DNA of 64,000 bases from Sclerodactyla briareus. Lineage: Eukaryota > Echinodermata > Holothuroidea > Dendrochirotida > Sclerodactylidae. Under the pieces are notes generated by a model. That model made no database searches. It was not told where the DNA came from and worked only from the letters and a program-made list of their open reading frames with translations. Shown piece after piece: positions 24,785 to 36,689 of this stretch; the stretch's first letter is position 1, and each line of letters begins with the position of its first letter. The stretch lies in assembly GCA_026419785.1 (NCBI GenBank), contig JAODTK010003832.1, forward strand, positions 62,001 through 126,000. The letters are read 5' to 3'. The position numbers and the translations under genes are program-made.

Positions 24785-25640
24785 TTACTAGTCCTCTGCA
24801 GAAGTGACTCAAGACTGTGATCCTTGGGTGTAGGTAGCTTGCTTTGTCCTTTTGAGAACATCATTGCTATATGAGGCAGCGTAGCATTGTGATGTCCCTG
24901 TCTGCATAACCAAACTTGGGGTTCAATAGAGAGCGCCAGAGTTTGCTGTACTCATACTGGCTCACTGCTTTGGTTCTCTCTTCTCTACTACTGAGAACAC
25001 ACGCTCGCAGTCTGCATTACTGTGGAATATTAGCACGCCATTCATTACAGGAACAAGCTTAGCACAGAGTATTTTTTGCATTTGTGTCTGCATCTTCGAT
25101 TTGCCAATAAATGCCAATGTTGGTCAATGCGCCTTTCATTGTTTACCACTATGGCATATCAATTGGTAACAAATTAAATTCGAGAACTGATCCAGAGGTT
25201 CCTTGGGCACTAGACTGAACAGCTGAACAATATATTCTACTGAGCTGAACTTTACGTGGCTTCTGTTGCGGATGTCGACGGACGGGTCCAGCAGTAACTA
25301 GTCATGGGTAATGTGAGACCATGTAACCGCATGCCGCAATAAAGAAAATTTCTCATACTGTCATAAAAAGTGGTAACATACAAAAATATCCCTCATTGTG
25401 GTTCAGAAATACTTACACTAATGACCAATTTGAAATGAGCATTAGCTTTCATAGTTGTTTTTCTGCTAATGTTTAACTAGTATGTCACTTGCCTCGTAAT
25501 CACCTCTGGTTTGATAAATCGTGGAGATCAGGCGAGAGAGCCGGTCAAAGAGGATGCCATGTACAAGATGGATGTGATGCTCATCTTTCTGCCCAAAAAC
25601 TCAGTTGGACGTCAAAAAATGCAAGGCAAAGCATTGAGGG
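24785..25640 (-). pseudogene. Decayed hAT-family transposase, C-terminal half with dimerisation domain
   Basis: On the minus strand the hallmark hAT dimerisation block reads SNADCERVFSVV (25,024-24,985), preceded by LCAKLVPVMNGVL and followed by REPKQ...SMST with frameshifts. This is the L.IPHSNADCERVFS.VRK.KT..R.SM arrangement of hAT/zf-BED transposases. Upstream, LVPKEPLDQF (near 25,200) and HHIHLVHGILFDRL (near 25,570) fit the region between the catalytic core and the dimerisation domain in the same family. Stops and frameshifts interrupt the frame, so it is inactive. The N-terminal BED finger and first catalytic residues were not seen. No terminal repeats could be paired with it. The hAT-like MITE at 39,973 could be a non-autonomous relative, but this is unproven. 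Confidence 0.65.
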
Positions 25641-26129
25641 AGAGAGCATATAACTTAAAGGTTGGGGCGTTCCGTTGACGATACATGAGAGTTACTTTGT
25701 GAGGCCTATGCAGCTGTGAACCTGTTCCAGAGAGGTAGACTTTTCAGTGGATTTCTTACTGACAGCGATTTCTTTTTCTTGGCCTGTGCAGTTTTTTTCG
25801 CCAGTGTTTGTTGACCAAAAAAGATTGGGTTTAGGTCAAAACGTTGCTACCAGATGGTGAAATACTTTCAGGATTCATGCTGGAGGGAACAGACCTCGCC
25901 GTGGTGGACACTGATTGGCACGGTGAGCTGAAGGTGTAGGCCTTTGTGAGGGCACTGCTTTTGCGTTCGCAAGATGAACCGTCACCTTAGCCTTGAGAGA
26001 GGCAGGAATGGGTTTGGCCCTGTGACGAAACACATCATTAATTCCATCCTACTGGATTGCAATCCAAAGGCAATAGTTTCAGAATTTACAAGGATCTGTA
26101 ATGACATTGATGATTAATAATGTTAATTG

Positions 26130-26270
26130 TTAGAAGCTCTTAAACCCCGCGTCTACCAGGGCCTTCGTAAGTGAAATCTTAGGCAAGCCCCCGCTAGTCT
26201 TATCTTCTTTTACAAACTCGGTAAACTTTTTTAGTTGTTGTACTGAAACATAATGTGCTGGGTAGTTCAA
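26130..26270 (-). other. Possible terminal exon or repeat-derived frame
   Basis: On the minus strand, after a TTATGTTTCAG acceptor-like site, a frame reads QQLKKFTEFVKEDKTSGGL to a TAA stop at 26,130. Composition is protein-like and lysine-rich. It lies next to the left end of the TGTCTCGCC-type repeat at 26,297 and has no recognised homologue, so a transposon origin is equally possible. Confidence 0.25.
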
Positions 26271-26296
26271 CACTGGTAAATCCAGCAACAACAGGC

Positions 26297-27916
26297 GACG
26301 CCCCCGTGTCTCGACTGGTTGCACAATCAATGGTTTGTATATTAGTCACCATGCAACCCCCCCCCAATTCACAAGGCATTCCAGTGTTGCTTTTGGTTTA
26401 GAATTTCAATTCAACAGAAACAGCCGACTAATCAGGGACCAATTTCGAAGTATAATTTCCTGGGGAAATGTGACGTGAATTATGCGAATTAGAGACGATA
26501 TTCAACTTCCATTGACCCTTTTTCTCACTTAAATATCTCAGGACCATAGTGGACCACATTCACAAACATACACACGACATAACCCCCAGTGCATGACTCA
26601 AGTCAATGCTTAACATTTTTGGGGGGATTGGGAAGCCATACCCATCAAAATTCATGAACAAACGAATAAACATATAAACTGTAAATTTGGATTATAAAGC
26701 AAAACAGGGAATTGGAGCTAACACTATGCGAATATAAATAAATGATTATTCGTTTCCAAAATGTGTTTAGACTATCAGGTGAGCACCACAGAAAACGAGG
26801 GGGGGGGGGGTTGTGTTTATAAAAAAAAGATTTCATTTGTTGTGACTGTGAACATTTCTGCAAATTGACTTCATTGTTAAAACCTGGCTTCAGTCCGACG
26901 AAGGTCTTAAAGAATTTTCTCAAGGCGGCCCCTGCCCTCACCCTCAAAAAGGCATTCCCATATTTAAAAATGGATTGCAAACCAGTGCAAATGAAAACTA
27001 GGCTCTACAACAACCCCCCCAACCATTGGGAAACAAGGAAGTCAGCAACATTGAGGTATTTCTAATTGTAGGGGGAGCTTCAAAAGTGTGCTTGGGTGTT
27101 GCATGAGTGCTATTTCAACCCCCACACTCCCCCTCCCTTACCACCCGTGCTGAAAATGCCAATGATGTGAATCTGGTCCCGTAGCTGCTCTTATACAGAT
27201 ATATGATTACACTGGGTACAATAATGTAGGGTTAATCTTAACACTGCATTGACGTTTTTATTTGCCTGGGCCTAATAAGCACAGTTATTCTAGAAATAAC
27301 CATGACAAACTGCACTCATTTTGATCATTCACCTTTTTACCAAAACTTTGAGGAAAAATTGCATAATTGATGACAAATTAGTCACAGTGAATTACTTCAG
27401 TTGATCTTGACACTGTTGTTAAATCGATAAGGATTGAGGTGGACCGTCTCCACGAAGTTTCATGAAATTCCAACCAACTTCAAAATCTGCATAGAATATG
27501 CAACGTGTCTACCTAATGCAAATTAAATGTAGTCACATAAAGGACTCTGGGACCTTGCTACTACTGCAAAATTTATAGGGACTAGAAATGTCCCATCCCC
27601 ACCAAGTTTCATTAAATCAAACAAAAAACTTTGAAAACTTGCATAAATTATGCAAGTTTAACTCGATCAAGAGATCCTCTTGTACACAAGCTTCTGAGCC
27701 AATTTTCATTAAATATTTGCAATGTATTGCAACATGAAGTAATGGTCTTTCAGGACCGAGAAGTGGAGGCATCTACAACATCTTCACCTCCACAAAAAGT
27801 GTCAGCATGACAGCTTTCACGGTTCAGGAGATATAGAACCGCACAACGGACAGACGACGGACAAAACAAAGGACCACATGTCTCTCATGAACAAATTTCA
27901 GGCGAGACAAAAATAG
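26297..27916 (+). mobile_element. Long copy of the TGTCTCGCC-ended repeat family, with interior insertion
   Basis: Left end GTGTCTCGACTGGTTGC is followed by TATTAGT.ACCATGCAA, AACAGAAACAGC and GACCAATTTCGAA, the same order as 39,155-39,310. The right part (27,340-27,915) has 'CTGCATAGAATATGCAA', a GACAGACGACGGAC tail and ends CAGGCGAGACAAAAATAG. The end AGGCGAGACA is the inverse of the start TGTCTCG.CT, so this is a DNA transposon with short inverted ends. The middle (about 26,560-27,330) is absent from the 39 kb copy and is probably an insertion. Confidence 0.5.
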
Positions 27917-27919
27917 TGA

Positions 27920-30650
27920 TCTAATCAGACAGGCAAGGAGGATTACTGGGGTGAGATCCTTCGTTTGACGCATTGTTCAGTCTCGTGTCTTGAGACAAGT
28001 TGGAGTCTCCCTGGAGGGGCAGGATTGCCCTAATTTTACACAAATAAGTGACAGGTCAATCGAAAGCGGGGGGGGGGGGGGGCTTAGGCCCGTTGGTCCA
28101 ACACTAATCACCGCCGCTCATGCTTCATTAGAACAGGAAGCATCTTGCTAACGTACATTTTACCAGGTAGCTACTTTGTGTGCATTCCGTTTTACTGTCT
28201 CAGCCATGTTTTAACAATTTTTGTGTGTCTTAGTATTTTATAATGCCAACATATTTTTAACCTTTTATATGCAATCTCCTTCATTGAATTTAATCAAGTA
28301 TATTTATCTGACTATATGCCTTGCTGAAATCTATTCCGCCCATGGCAGCTGGAAAAACCTATACATAGTTTGTGCACTTCACACAATGGCTCGTCTCCAT
28401 TGAGCACGTGGATTGGAGGGGTCTTTGAGCTAATTATAGGACAAGCAGATGTGCCTTAAATTTGAATGCATCGAACTAAGAGGGGATTCCAGAAAAAGCA
28501 GTCCAATATAAATTGTATGGAATGGGGAATCTTTTTCCACAAGTTACAATTTAATTATCTGACCATTCTTTGCAGCCCTGCGTGTTAATAATGGCTAGTG
28601 CTGTAGGCGAGTCCTCTGCTCCGAGTCCAAGTCACAGCATTTGAGTCCTCGAGTCCGTATGCAAGATTTGAACTGTAATTTCTGCAAACATCTACATTGC
28701 TATGACACTCAGAGATGTTCGATATTTATCATCTTCATTGGCACATTTGCACAGAAAAGTGGATAACTATTATAGCTAGATAAAAGTAAGAGCCTCCAAG
28801 GTTGTTTTGATTTAAATAAAAAAATACATTATGAATGCTAGTTTGGAAGAGCAACCCCGGGCAATAGGTCGTAAATGAGGGCTAAATGAGCCCTCATAGT
28901 ATCTCATTAAAAAGCACTCTGAGCAACCTCTTGTTGGATTTTAGGCCCTTATATTATTTTTTCTATCAGCTGATGTCCTCACTTTCGCTTTAATACGAGA
29001 TGTTTTACTAGGTACATCCATTAATATTCAACAAACTGATTGTTGGGGGTCACTCTTCATGCAATTACAAACAATTTTTAGATAAAACAAAAAAAACATG
29101 GTTAAGATACCAACAAATGCAAGATTTCATCTCCTATCAACTTTGTTTGCATGTGTATCTGCGATTAGGGTAGGGTAGCACATTAGGCCCATGTGTCCCA
29201 TCTACACCTGTAACCTTAGTGGCTGTGGCCATTGTAACGGTTTTTTTGGACATCATGCTTTATCTCTCCTATGTCTGCCTCCCATTACACAAATTATCGA
29301 AGGCTACAGAACTGGTCATTGCATTCCTATCCGTTCACCCGGCTCGAGGGAGCATTGCATTGTGAATAAGTGTTTAATTATGTTTTGATTGTTCTAACTT
29401 ACCCTGTGCCTAACTGCGTATGTCCTATGAAAACAGACCCCTCCCCTCCCCACCTTTGAACTGCCCTCTAAACCACATACGTTTCCGTCTGTGTCCGCTT
29501 CCTAGAAAGTTACAAAGAAGCAGGCGAACTAGCGAGACTTATTCGCTACGCTCCCCATAACCACACTCAAACTGCCCAAACATTGTGTCAGCTCACTAAA
29601 GTCTCGTCCAAATTAACCCCGCCACCATCAGGCTCATAAAACAACATTTTTTAAAAAAATATCTTAACCCTTAGTGCAGACCCACGTGACAATTTTATCG
29701 TACATTTCTATCGCACGAGTGTGAACTTCTCTCGAATAAGCAACAAATGTGTGTTATTTTGCACATAGTTTTATCTTTGAGTTATTCAGCAGTCAGCACT
29801 GATAGTTAGTAACCGTTAAATCAGTTTGCTTTTGGTCAGCTTTTTCTGAAAATGAGGAAGAACCTGTATTATTGATAACTTATGGCTTGTGATGTACGTG
29901 ACAATAAGATGCTGATAAAAACGACACTGTCATTCATTCAAATTAAGTTAGTTCGGATGTTTGGCTATCATTATGGCAATTAATGTAAGTCATTGTTGAT
30001 TGTTATGTATTTGTAATGCGCTGCATGCATTCCCGTTGGCCCATATCATTAAACTGCAACTCCATATGCACACAGGAAACCATGTGGGTTCAAAGCTTTG
30101 TCAACTTTTTTTTCAAATTGAATAGTGTGTAAATGGTTTGATCAACTAGTCCACGAAAAAGTGGTTTTCTTCAGTTTGTTCATAAATGCACACGATATGG
30201 AGGAGTGAAAGCATTGCTATGTGGCTGAACTGGAATGAAACTATATGGTATAGGGTAATACTATCAGTGAAAAATTCCCTCCTTTGTCACTTGTGAAGCA
30301 GCAAGCATATGTTGTACATACTTAACAGGTTCAATAAAATTTAATATTAAAAACCATTTAATTTCCTTTGTATTCCTTCTATCGGTAATAAAAGTTCAAT
30401 GTCACTCACAGGAGTACATAGCTGAAGGACACCAAGCTGCATCCATCTGGCAGATTCATGTCCGGTTCCCCTCAACTCCCAGTGTACCCGCGAAGCTGCG
30501 GCAATCATGAGATTTGTTCTTCCTGGTGGGAACGCCAGCCAGGAGGCATGACATATGTCAAATTTAATAGTAATTCCAACCAGCATTCATTCATCACTAC
30601 CGCATCATATCCAACGAGAAAGCCCCCAAATTACCCCTTGTCTACAACAA
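27920..30650. other. Unassigned DNA
   Basis: Short frames only. A small hairpin, ATGAGGGCT-aaatg-AGCCCTCAT, lies near 28,876-28,898. A coding-like patch at 30,410-30,590 (plus strand, after TCACTCACAG; EYIAEGHQAASIWQIHVRFP) looks exon-like but closes at a stop without a donor. Confidence 0.4.
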
Positions 30651-30659
30651 AGAATGAAT

Positions 30660-31620
30660 GATTTCAACCCCATTATGCCATGTCCGGCAATTACCTGTGA
30701 CTGACCTGTGACCCCAAAAAAATTGTTCATGTGGTTGTGAGAAACCCATAAATCCATCTATGCAAAGTCAAGTTTCACAAGCCACACGTCACACCTATGA
30801 TTGCATAGATACCTCTGACTTATTTGATAGATGGCCAAAACCATCGCCACTAGAATAACGGAGTCATCTTGACAGGGCTGACGGTACTATAATCATGAAT
30901 ATCTATTGGATCCAACATCTGGTCATAAAACAGTCATAACAGAGTACTGTAAGTCCAAATTTTAAAGAGCGTTGTGTTACTTGTGTGCAAGATCATTTGT
31001 GGTCAAATTGAACAAACAAGAGCAACTGGCTAGGTGATTCCTTGCCATTTGGCATTTAACTTGACAGAAGAACCAATTGAACTTAGCTCAGCGTATGCCT
31101 GTGATTTTTCCTGATTTGATAAAAGGAATGTTTTTAATTCTCCAGAAAATAATGGCATGAGATTGAGACGTTAAGTCAACCGAATTTTATATGAATCACA
31201 CTCACGAAAGTGTGAGCAAAATCGGACATTTTGGTTTGTGCAGACTAATAATTCTTTGAGGTGAGGGAATAATTACCCACAAATAACAAAGGACCTATTT
31301 TATCATCAAGGGTCATTCCCCACAGAGGAAGCATGAAAACAAAATCCCCTATCAGTTTCACGATTCAAAATTAGGTCAACTAACATTAGGAATTTTGTAG
31401 AGCAAAATTGATGAATATTAATGAGGTGGGCAAACATATAATAATAATAGGGATCTTTTACTCATCATGGGTGTCTACCATCCAAGTATGAAATCGACAC
31501 TGATTGCTTCCATTACCATATTAACAAGCCAAATGTAGGTGTAAAGCATTACGGCCCTGACCCCATGAATATTGATGAGCCAAATAAATGCATGCTCTAA
31601 CACATAAACCTTACCTCTTG
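30660..31620 (-). repeat. Worn inverted copies of the AGGTCA-rich repeat
   Basis: TGACCTGTGACCCC (30,703), 'CTCATCATGGGTGTCTACCA' and 'CAAGTATGAAATCGACACTG' (31,460-31,500) and CCATGAATATTGATGAGC words match the reverse complement of the 6.4-7.7 kb array. No gene. Confidence 0.4.
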
Positions 31621-31629
31621 CCAATCATA

Positions 31630-33560
31630 CTGAAGCACATTAATGCCACAATGGTACCAACAATTCTGAAGATATGGAACAAGAACTCCCTCTAATTTTT
31701 TTGCAAAGCTCCGCAACTAGGCATATTGAGAAGGGCACCAGAAACATAGAGGACCTACTATCCTCAATGTCATCATCAGGTCAAAAACTTTGTGTATCGA
31801 ATTGAAAATTGGCGGAGGATACAGTTTATTCCCAAACAACACTAGCAGATAAAATTTCAAATAGTTTGTTTGTATATTAACGATCCGGTGAATGTAGACA
31901 ACTTTAGGCCGAACATGTAAAGGTCATTTCAAGTTCATTGGATGTACTTCTTAAAAAATTTTGGTGGGGAATATAGTATACACAACATGATTAATTAGTT
32001 CAATTATATGCAGAGCATGTATGGTATTTGCCATGCAGCTATCAGGACAAGAATTAAGCGGGGAACGAGGCTTCAGCCACTGCGACCTTAAAAGGAGCAC
32101 AAAAAAATCAGTTGGGCGATGGCTCTTTACCAATCTAGTTAGGGAGGTGTAGGGAACATGTGTCGAGAATAATTCTGCCAATCTGCGGAAAGAATTTTAA
32201 GAGCCCTAGCCAGCCTAAAAGAAATTATTTCAGGCCATGGCTGCTACCAAGAGTACGCTGTTACAATACAGTATGTAGGTGTACAACAATGACTTGTATG
32301 AATTTTTATATTATGATTGACATGCAAGACTGTCACTAGGACTTACAGCTCCTTGAAGTATTTTCTTTTGTGTGCCAAAAGTGTGGACCCTATGTACTAA
32401 GCTTCGAAAAAATCAAATGGGTCATGCTTAATTGATTTACTTCAAAAAATAGCACAGATAATGATAGAAATGTAATCAGTTTAATGCAATTTGTCAAACC
32501 AAGCACAAAGGCAGATTGTTTTCATGCTACTCTATCACCACACCTTATGTCATGGAATTGAACTGTGCATATAAACAGACAGATGGAATGACTAACCAGA
32601 CACAATAAAACTGCTGGGGTAACGGTGGGCTATTTACAAAGAAGGTTACGCTTCTCCGCAATATCCCACTACCCCCGTGGGGTTATTGTTGTTATGTATT
32701 CATAATTCATTCAAGTTACGTCAGGAGCTACCTACCTTCTAGCAAAAACATGATGTGAGGCGAATTACAACGGAAACAGGAGGCGGGGAGAAATGAAAAT
32801 ACGCAAAGGATTTTGACACCCCCCACCCCTTCCCTCCACTCTTAGCCATCCTAACGCGCAGTCAGTGTTGGGGGGCTCTAGGACACTTCTTTGTGGCCTC
32901 GGCCTCGTTGCTTCTGGCCTTGGGTTTTGAGCCACGATATTTTTTGTTATGAAATTTTACAAAGTAACAAAAAAAGAAGGCGACCGCCAAAAAGAGTGTC
33001 TCGCCTAGTTGCGCAATCGGCGGTTTCTATTAGTCTCTAAACAAACAACAAACTAGTTAATGCAGACCATCGTCATTCCCCAAAACGAACCTCACATACT
33101 TTCACATTATAGCACATGAAATTCCTGCATTTCCTAAAATAACGACCAATGAGCGACTCTTAAACAAAAGTCCCTTTGTTGCCTTTTTTGATCTATTCAT
33201 GCCCCCCCCCCTCACTCTTTCCCATAAATACCCAAATTTGAATAGATTTTTTTTATTTTTTTTATTTTTTTTACCCAAAATTTAACTTGAAATGTTCTAA
33301 ATCTCATTAGCAGCCGGGTTTTTGCCGTCAAAATCAAACTTTGGTGGGCACGCGTCCCAGGTAAGAAGAGAGGAAAGAAATCAACCTAATCAAATTGGTT
33401 GGGTAAGGAGGGTTCGCTTGTCGGCAGCTTATAACAGCAGTTAAATTGTCACAGAGCTATGGTTTACGATTCCTCAGGCTATTCTGACAGAGGCTATTAT
33501 ATAGGATTCAATCGAATTCATCGAACATCAAAGTGATCAACACAGTCAGATCCAGAAATG
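31630..33560. other. Unassigned DNA
   Basis: Includes AGTGTCTCGCCTAGTTGCGC at 32,993-33,012, another left end of the TGTCTCGCC family, and AT-rich low complexity at 33,243-33,272. No gene recognised. Confidence 0.4.
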
Positions 33561-33880
33561 TTAAACGGACATACCTAATGAGTTTGGCGAATTCTTACCA
33601 AGTTGGAAATTGGAATAAATTATGCGAATCAGGCACATACAATGGGAACTATAAGACCCAGCTGTACTCAGTGCAATCCAACAAGTTTCAGGAAATCGAC
33701 AAACTTGAAAAATGCACATAAATTATTGCAAATTAGGCATATTTTAGCTGAAAATCTACAGTTCATGCTACCTATCATACAGTCCTGGCACTACATCACT
33801 GTAGCACATGACAGTTTGTGTAATCTTGCTAATGAGCTTAAACAATAATACATTAAAATGAGCAATTACCCAACTAATGA
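33560..33880 (+). repeat. Fragment of the TGTCTCGCC-ended family
   Basis: GGAATAAATTATGCGAATCAGGCACA, CAACAAGTTTCAGGAAATC and TTATTGCAAATTAGGC words occur in the order seen at 39,360-39,720. Together with the left end at 32,993 this may be one interrupted copy. Confidence 0.4.
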
Positions 33881-33959
33881 ATGACTGTGCTAAGCTGGTT
33901 GAAGCTATTGGAATCTGATGTCCTTTATCATCTATCTATCCCAGTGTGTCAACAATTGC

Positions 33960-35020
33960 CTTTTTGGCCCCAACAGTCATTCTGTGACTTGGACACAATG
34001 GTTATTGACCCATGGACATGTTTGACTTGGAGGCAAGGTCAAAGGTCATTGACGGGGCAGTATAGGCCATTAGGTGTAAAATTCAAAATGTATCTCCCCC
34101 TACAAATTTGTGGTGCCACAGTGCTGAGTTTCATTCATAAATGCGGCTTAACAGGTACCTGGGGGTGTCCGGGAATTTTCGGTCCAAAGGTCCCACTTGG
34201 GCCCGGTGGCCCCCAAAATTACTTATGAGATTTACCCATAGGTACTTAAATGCATTTCCTCACACTAGATCAATTGATGCTCTTCAAAGTTACATGTAAT
34301 GGCTTGGGTGGAGGGCCTAGGGGTGTGCGGGAAGTTGGGGCTCAAGGCAGTTGGGAGCCATAGGCGTCCCATTTTATGTGGAAATACCACAAATCTTTTA
34401 TCTCCAACAAGTTTGTTCCACAGTGATGAGTTCAGTCAAAGGTGTCAATAGCCTCTACCTTCAGGGGTGTCCGGATTAGGCCACAAGGCCCACTGTGGGC
34501 CCTGGGGCCCGTCATAATGGAAGTACACAAAATGTTCTCCGCTTACGAATTTGTTGACAGTGTGGCATTCGATCATACTGATGGTCTAACAGCCCATATA
34601 TTGGGGTGTTCAGGAATTGGTCCAAGGTCATACTTGGGCCCGTTTTTGAAATTTCAACAATGGCTTGAATCGCATCTCCTTCCAAAGCTTCAATTGATTT
34701 TCTTTACATTTAAGAGTTACAGGTCCTTGGGTAGAGGGTCCTTGGTGTTGTTCGGGACTTTTGAGCCCAATCTGATGACTACTGCACATCTTGTATCTAC
34801 TACAACTTCGTTGCACAGTGCTGATGTTCAGTTATAATGATGGTTCTCTAATAGTGACCTTCAGGGTGCCGGATTTAGGACAACATGGCCCAGTGTGGAG
34901 GTGGGCCATGGCAGCCAGTATGCGAATATTTATGACTGCTAAGAAAACTTTGGGCCATATGACGATCATGGTCGAAGTCATAAGGGGCACAATAGGCCAT
35001 TGTTGGTGAAACTGCCTCCC
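33960..35020 (-). repeat. Satellite block, inverted relative to 46.9-48.9 kb
   Basis: Monomers with the order GGTCTAACAGCC, GGGGTGT.C.GGAATT, GGTCCAAGGTC, TTGGGCCCGT and CTACAAATTTGTTG are the reverse complement of the 46.9-48.9 kb satellite consensus (CAACAAAATTTGTAGG ... GGGCCCAAG ... GGACCTTGGACC ... ACACCCC ... GTTAGACCATCATTATGAC). About six to seven monomers of ~150 bp, well diverged. Confidence 0.6.
34036..34048 (+). promoter_or_regulatory. Exact DR1 nuclear-receptor half-site pair (AGGTCAAAGGTCA)
   Basis: AGGTCA-A-AGGTCA matches the DR1 consensus bound by RXR, HNF4 and COUP-type receptors. It sits in repeat DNA, so function is only a possibility. Confidence 0.5.
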
Positions 35021-35087
35021 TGGCTCATGATCTTGACCATTTATCACATAATTGTAGATTCCCTCGTGGCTACAATTGGCAGTTTGG

Positions 35088-35144
35088 TTTTTTTTTTTTT
35101 TTTTTTTTTTTTGGGGGGTGGGCGGGGGGGGTTTTTGGGGGGGG
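35088..35144 (+). repeat. Poly-T followed by four G tracts
   Basis: About 25 T, then G tracts separated by T, C and T5. Four runs of three or more G within about 32 bases can form an intramolecular G-quadruplex on the plus strand. Confidence 0.75.
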
Positions 35145-35149
35145 AGCTA

Positions 35150-35870
35150 CAGCAACAGTGGTGCTTCCTAGTTTTGTCTTCCGTGAAATAGATTTTGTAC
35201 TAAATAAGCCCCCAGTACTTTGTCGCGTGCTATGAGCGGTCTTCTAGGCGATGCGATCTATTCGATCCATCACGCTTCCATATTAGGCATTGCGGGATGG
35301 ACGTGCGATCAGCAAACTGCACGCCTCCAAAGGCAAGGCCTGTGCAAATGCGAGACTGTAGTATGCATTAATTTAATACACATTATTCTGTTACCCTAAC
35401 GGTCACTGGAAGTGGATTTTGAAACTAGCATAGATGACGAGCCATATATCGAAATCATATTATGGGTTCCAAACATTTCAGTGTGGGAGTTGATTTTCTC
35501 ATATAATAATCAATAACGAATCATAATCTTAAAGTTAGGGTTCACAGTGCCCCTATCGTAAAAAAGAACTATGAATATATGACCACCATCATGGCACGTT
35601 GCGGGTTAAAAAAAAACCACCTATGTCAAATGAGATTGACAGAATGCCCACAATCAGTTTACCTTCTTTAAAACATGTTTGGCAATCAGTAACCAAACTA
35701 GGTTGAGAATAACACAATGCGGATCTTGTCTCTCTGTTACAAGGCCGTGGTTTTACTAACAAGTAGAATGACGTACCTCGGAGATGAAGTCAATTTCAGT
35801 CCCATTGTGGTGCAATGGCCCACATTCATCGGTGTACTTATTACCCGCTTGTTCTTTATATTATGGTTGA
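35150..35870. other. Unassigned, probably partly intronic
   Basis: No gene recognised. It precedes a candidate exon. Confidence 0.35.
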
Positions 35871-35875
35871 TGTAG

Positions 35876-35993
35876 CTTGCCGAAGGCAAAGATGGCATTG
35901 ATGACATGGATGAGGACATAGTGGAGACAAAAAAGGTCCATGTCGCTGTCACTGCCAACAGCCGTCGTCATGCCATTCTTGTAAATAGGGATA
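35876..35993 (+). CDS. Candidate internal coding exon, unidentified
   Basis: TTGATGTAG acts as a possible acceptor ending at 35,875, and GTATGT at 35,994 is a canonical strong donor. The 118 bp between them are open, reading LAEGKDGIDDMDEDIVETKK and then VHVAVTANSRRHAILVNRD. An acidic, Asp-rich first half precedes a basic/hydrophobic second half. The pyrimidine tract before the acceptor is weak. The downstream intron would begin in phase 1. The ending (HAILVNR) loosely resembles the ending of the exon at 13,861 (HKVYVNR), but there is no proof that they belong to one gene. No family recognised. Confidence 0.4.
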
Positions 35994-36689
35994 GTATGTA
36001 CTCAAGCATGCCTAGTAAAAAATGGTAATAAAAAAATGTAATCACTCAACTGTGAAATGAATGTAGGACATGCATAGCTATGCGTTGAGAAACGTTAAAT
36101 GGTTGTGTCTTCAGGGTAATCCAATTAATAATAAAACTGATGAATCCACTGAATTACTGGTATGTGCAGTGTTCTCCACTTGTATTTGTTCCATTCATCA
36201 AAAAAATTGTGAACCAGATACGAACTTTGCAACTTTGTTTTAACAAAGAACAAACCTGAAAAAGTAGTGCAGTTAAGAGTAGCGGACAGTAACACTGCAT
36301 AGCAATTTCACGTCTCTACTGTTTGGAAGCAAAGAGAACCTGAACAAGTGTCAAGTGTATTACTGCAATCACTATGCTTACTCTCTACTATTAAGATGAC
36401 TGGAACCAGACATGTCAAATAATGAAACAAAAATATGAAAAGATTCTAGAGTGGGTGACATTAGAGTTGATCCAGATGTCTCGGAGGCTTTGACAGACCC
36501 GTACAGTAAAGGAATCATTTTTTGATTTTACACAACCTACATAATGAATATGAGGATTTCAACATTGTTTTGTTCACTGGTTATTATGTTTACAAGATTT
36601 GAAGACTTTGACCATCTTGTGGGCCCAAGACATTAAAACAAAACCCAAAGCATGATGGAGAAGAATCAACATACCAAATATAACCAGGA

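Noticed and set aside
31951-32181. 76-codon minus-strand frame that looked LINE-like
   Set aside because: Could not be aligned by eye to any reverse transcriptase block.
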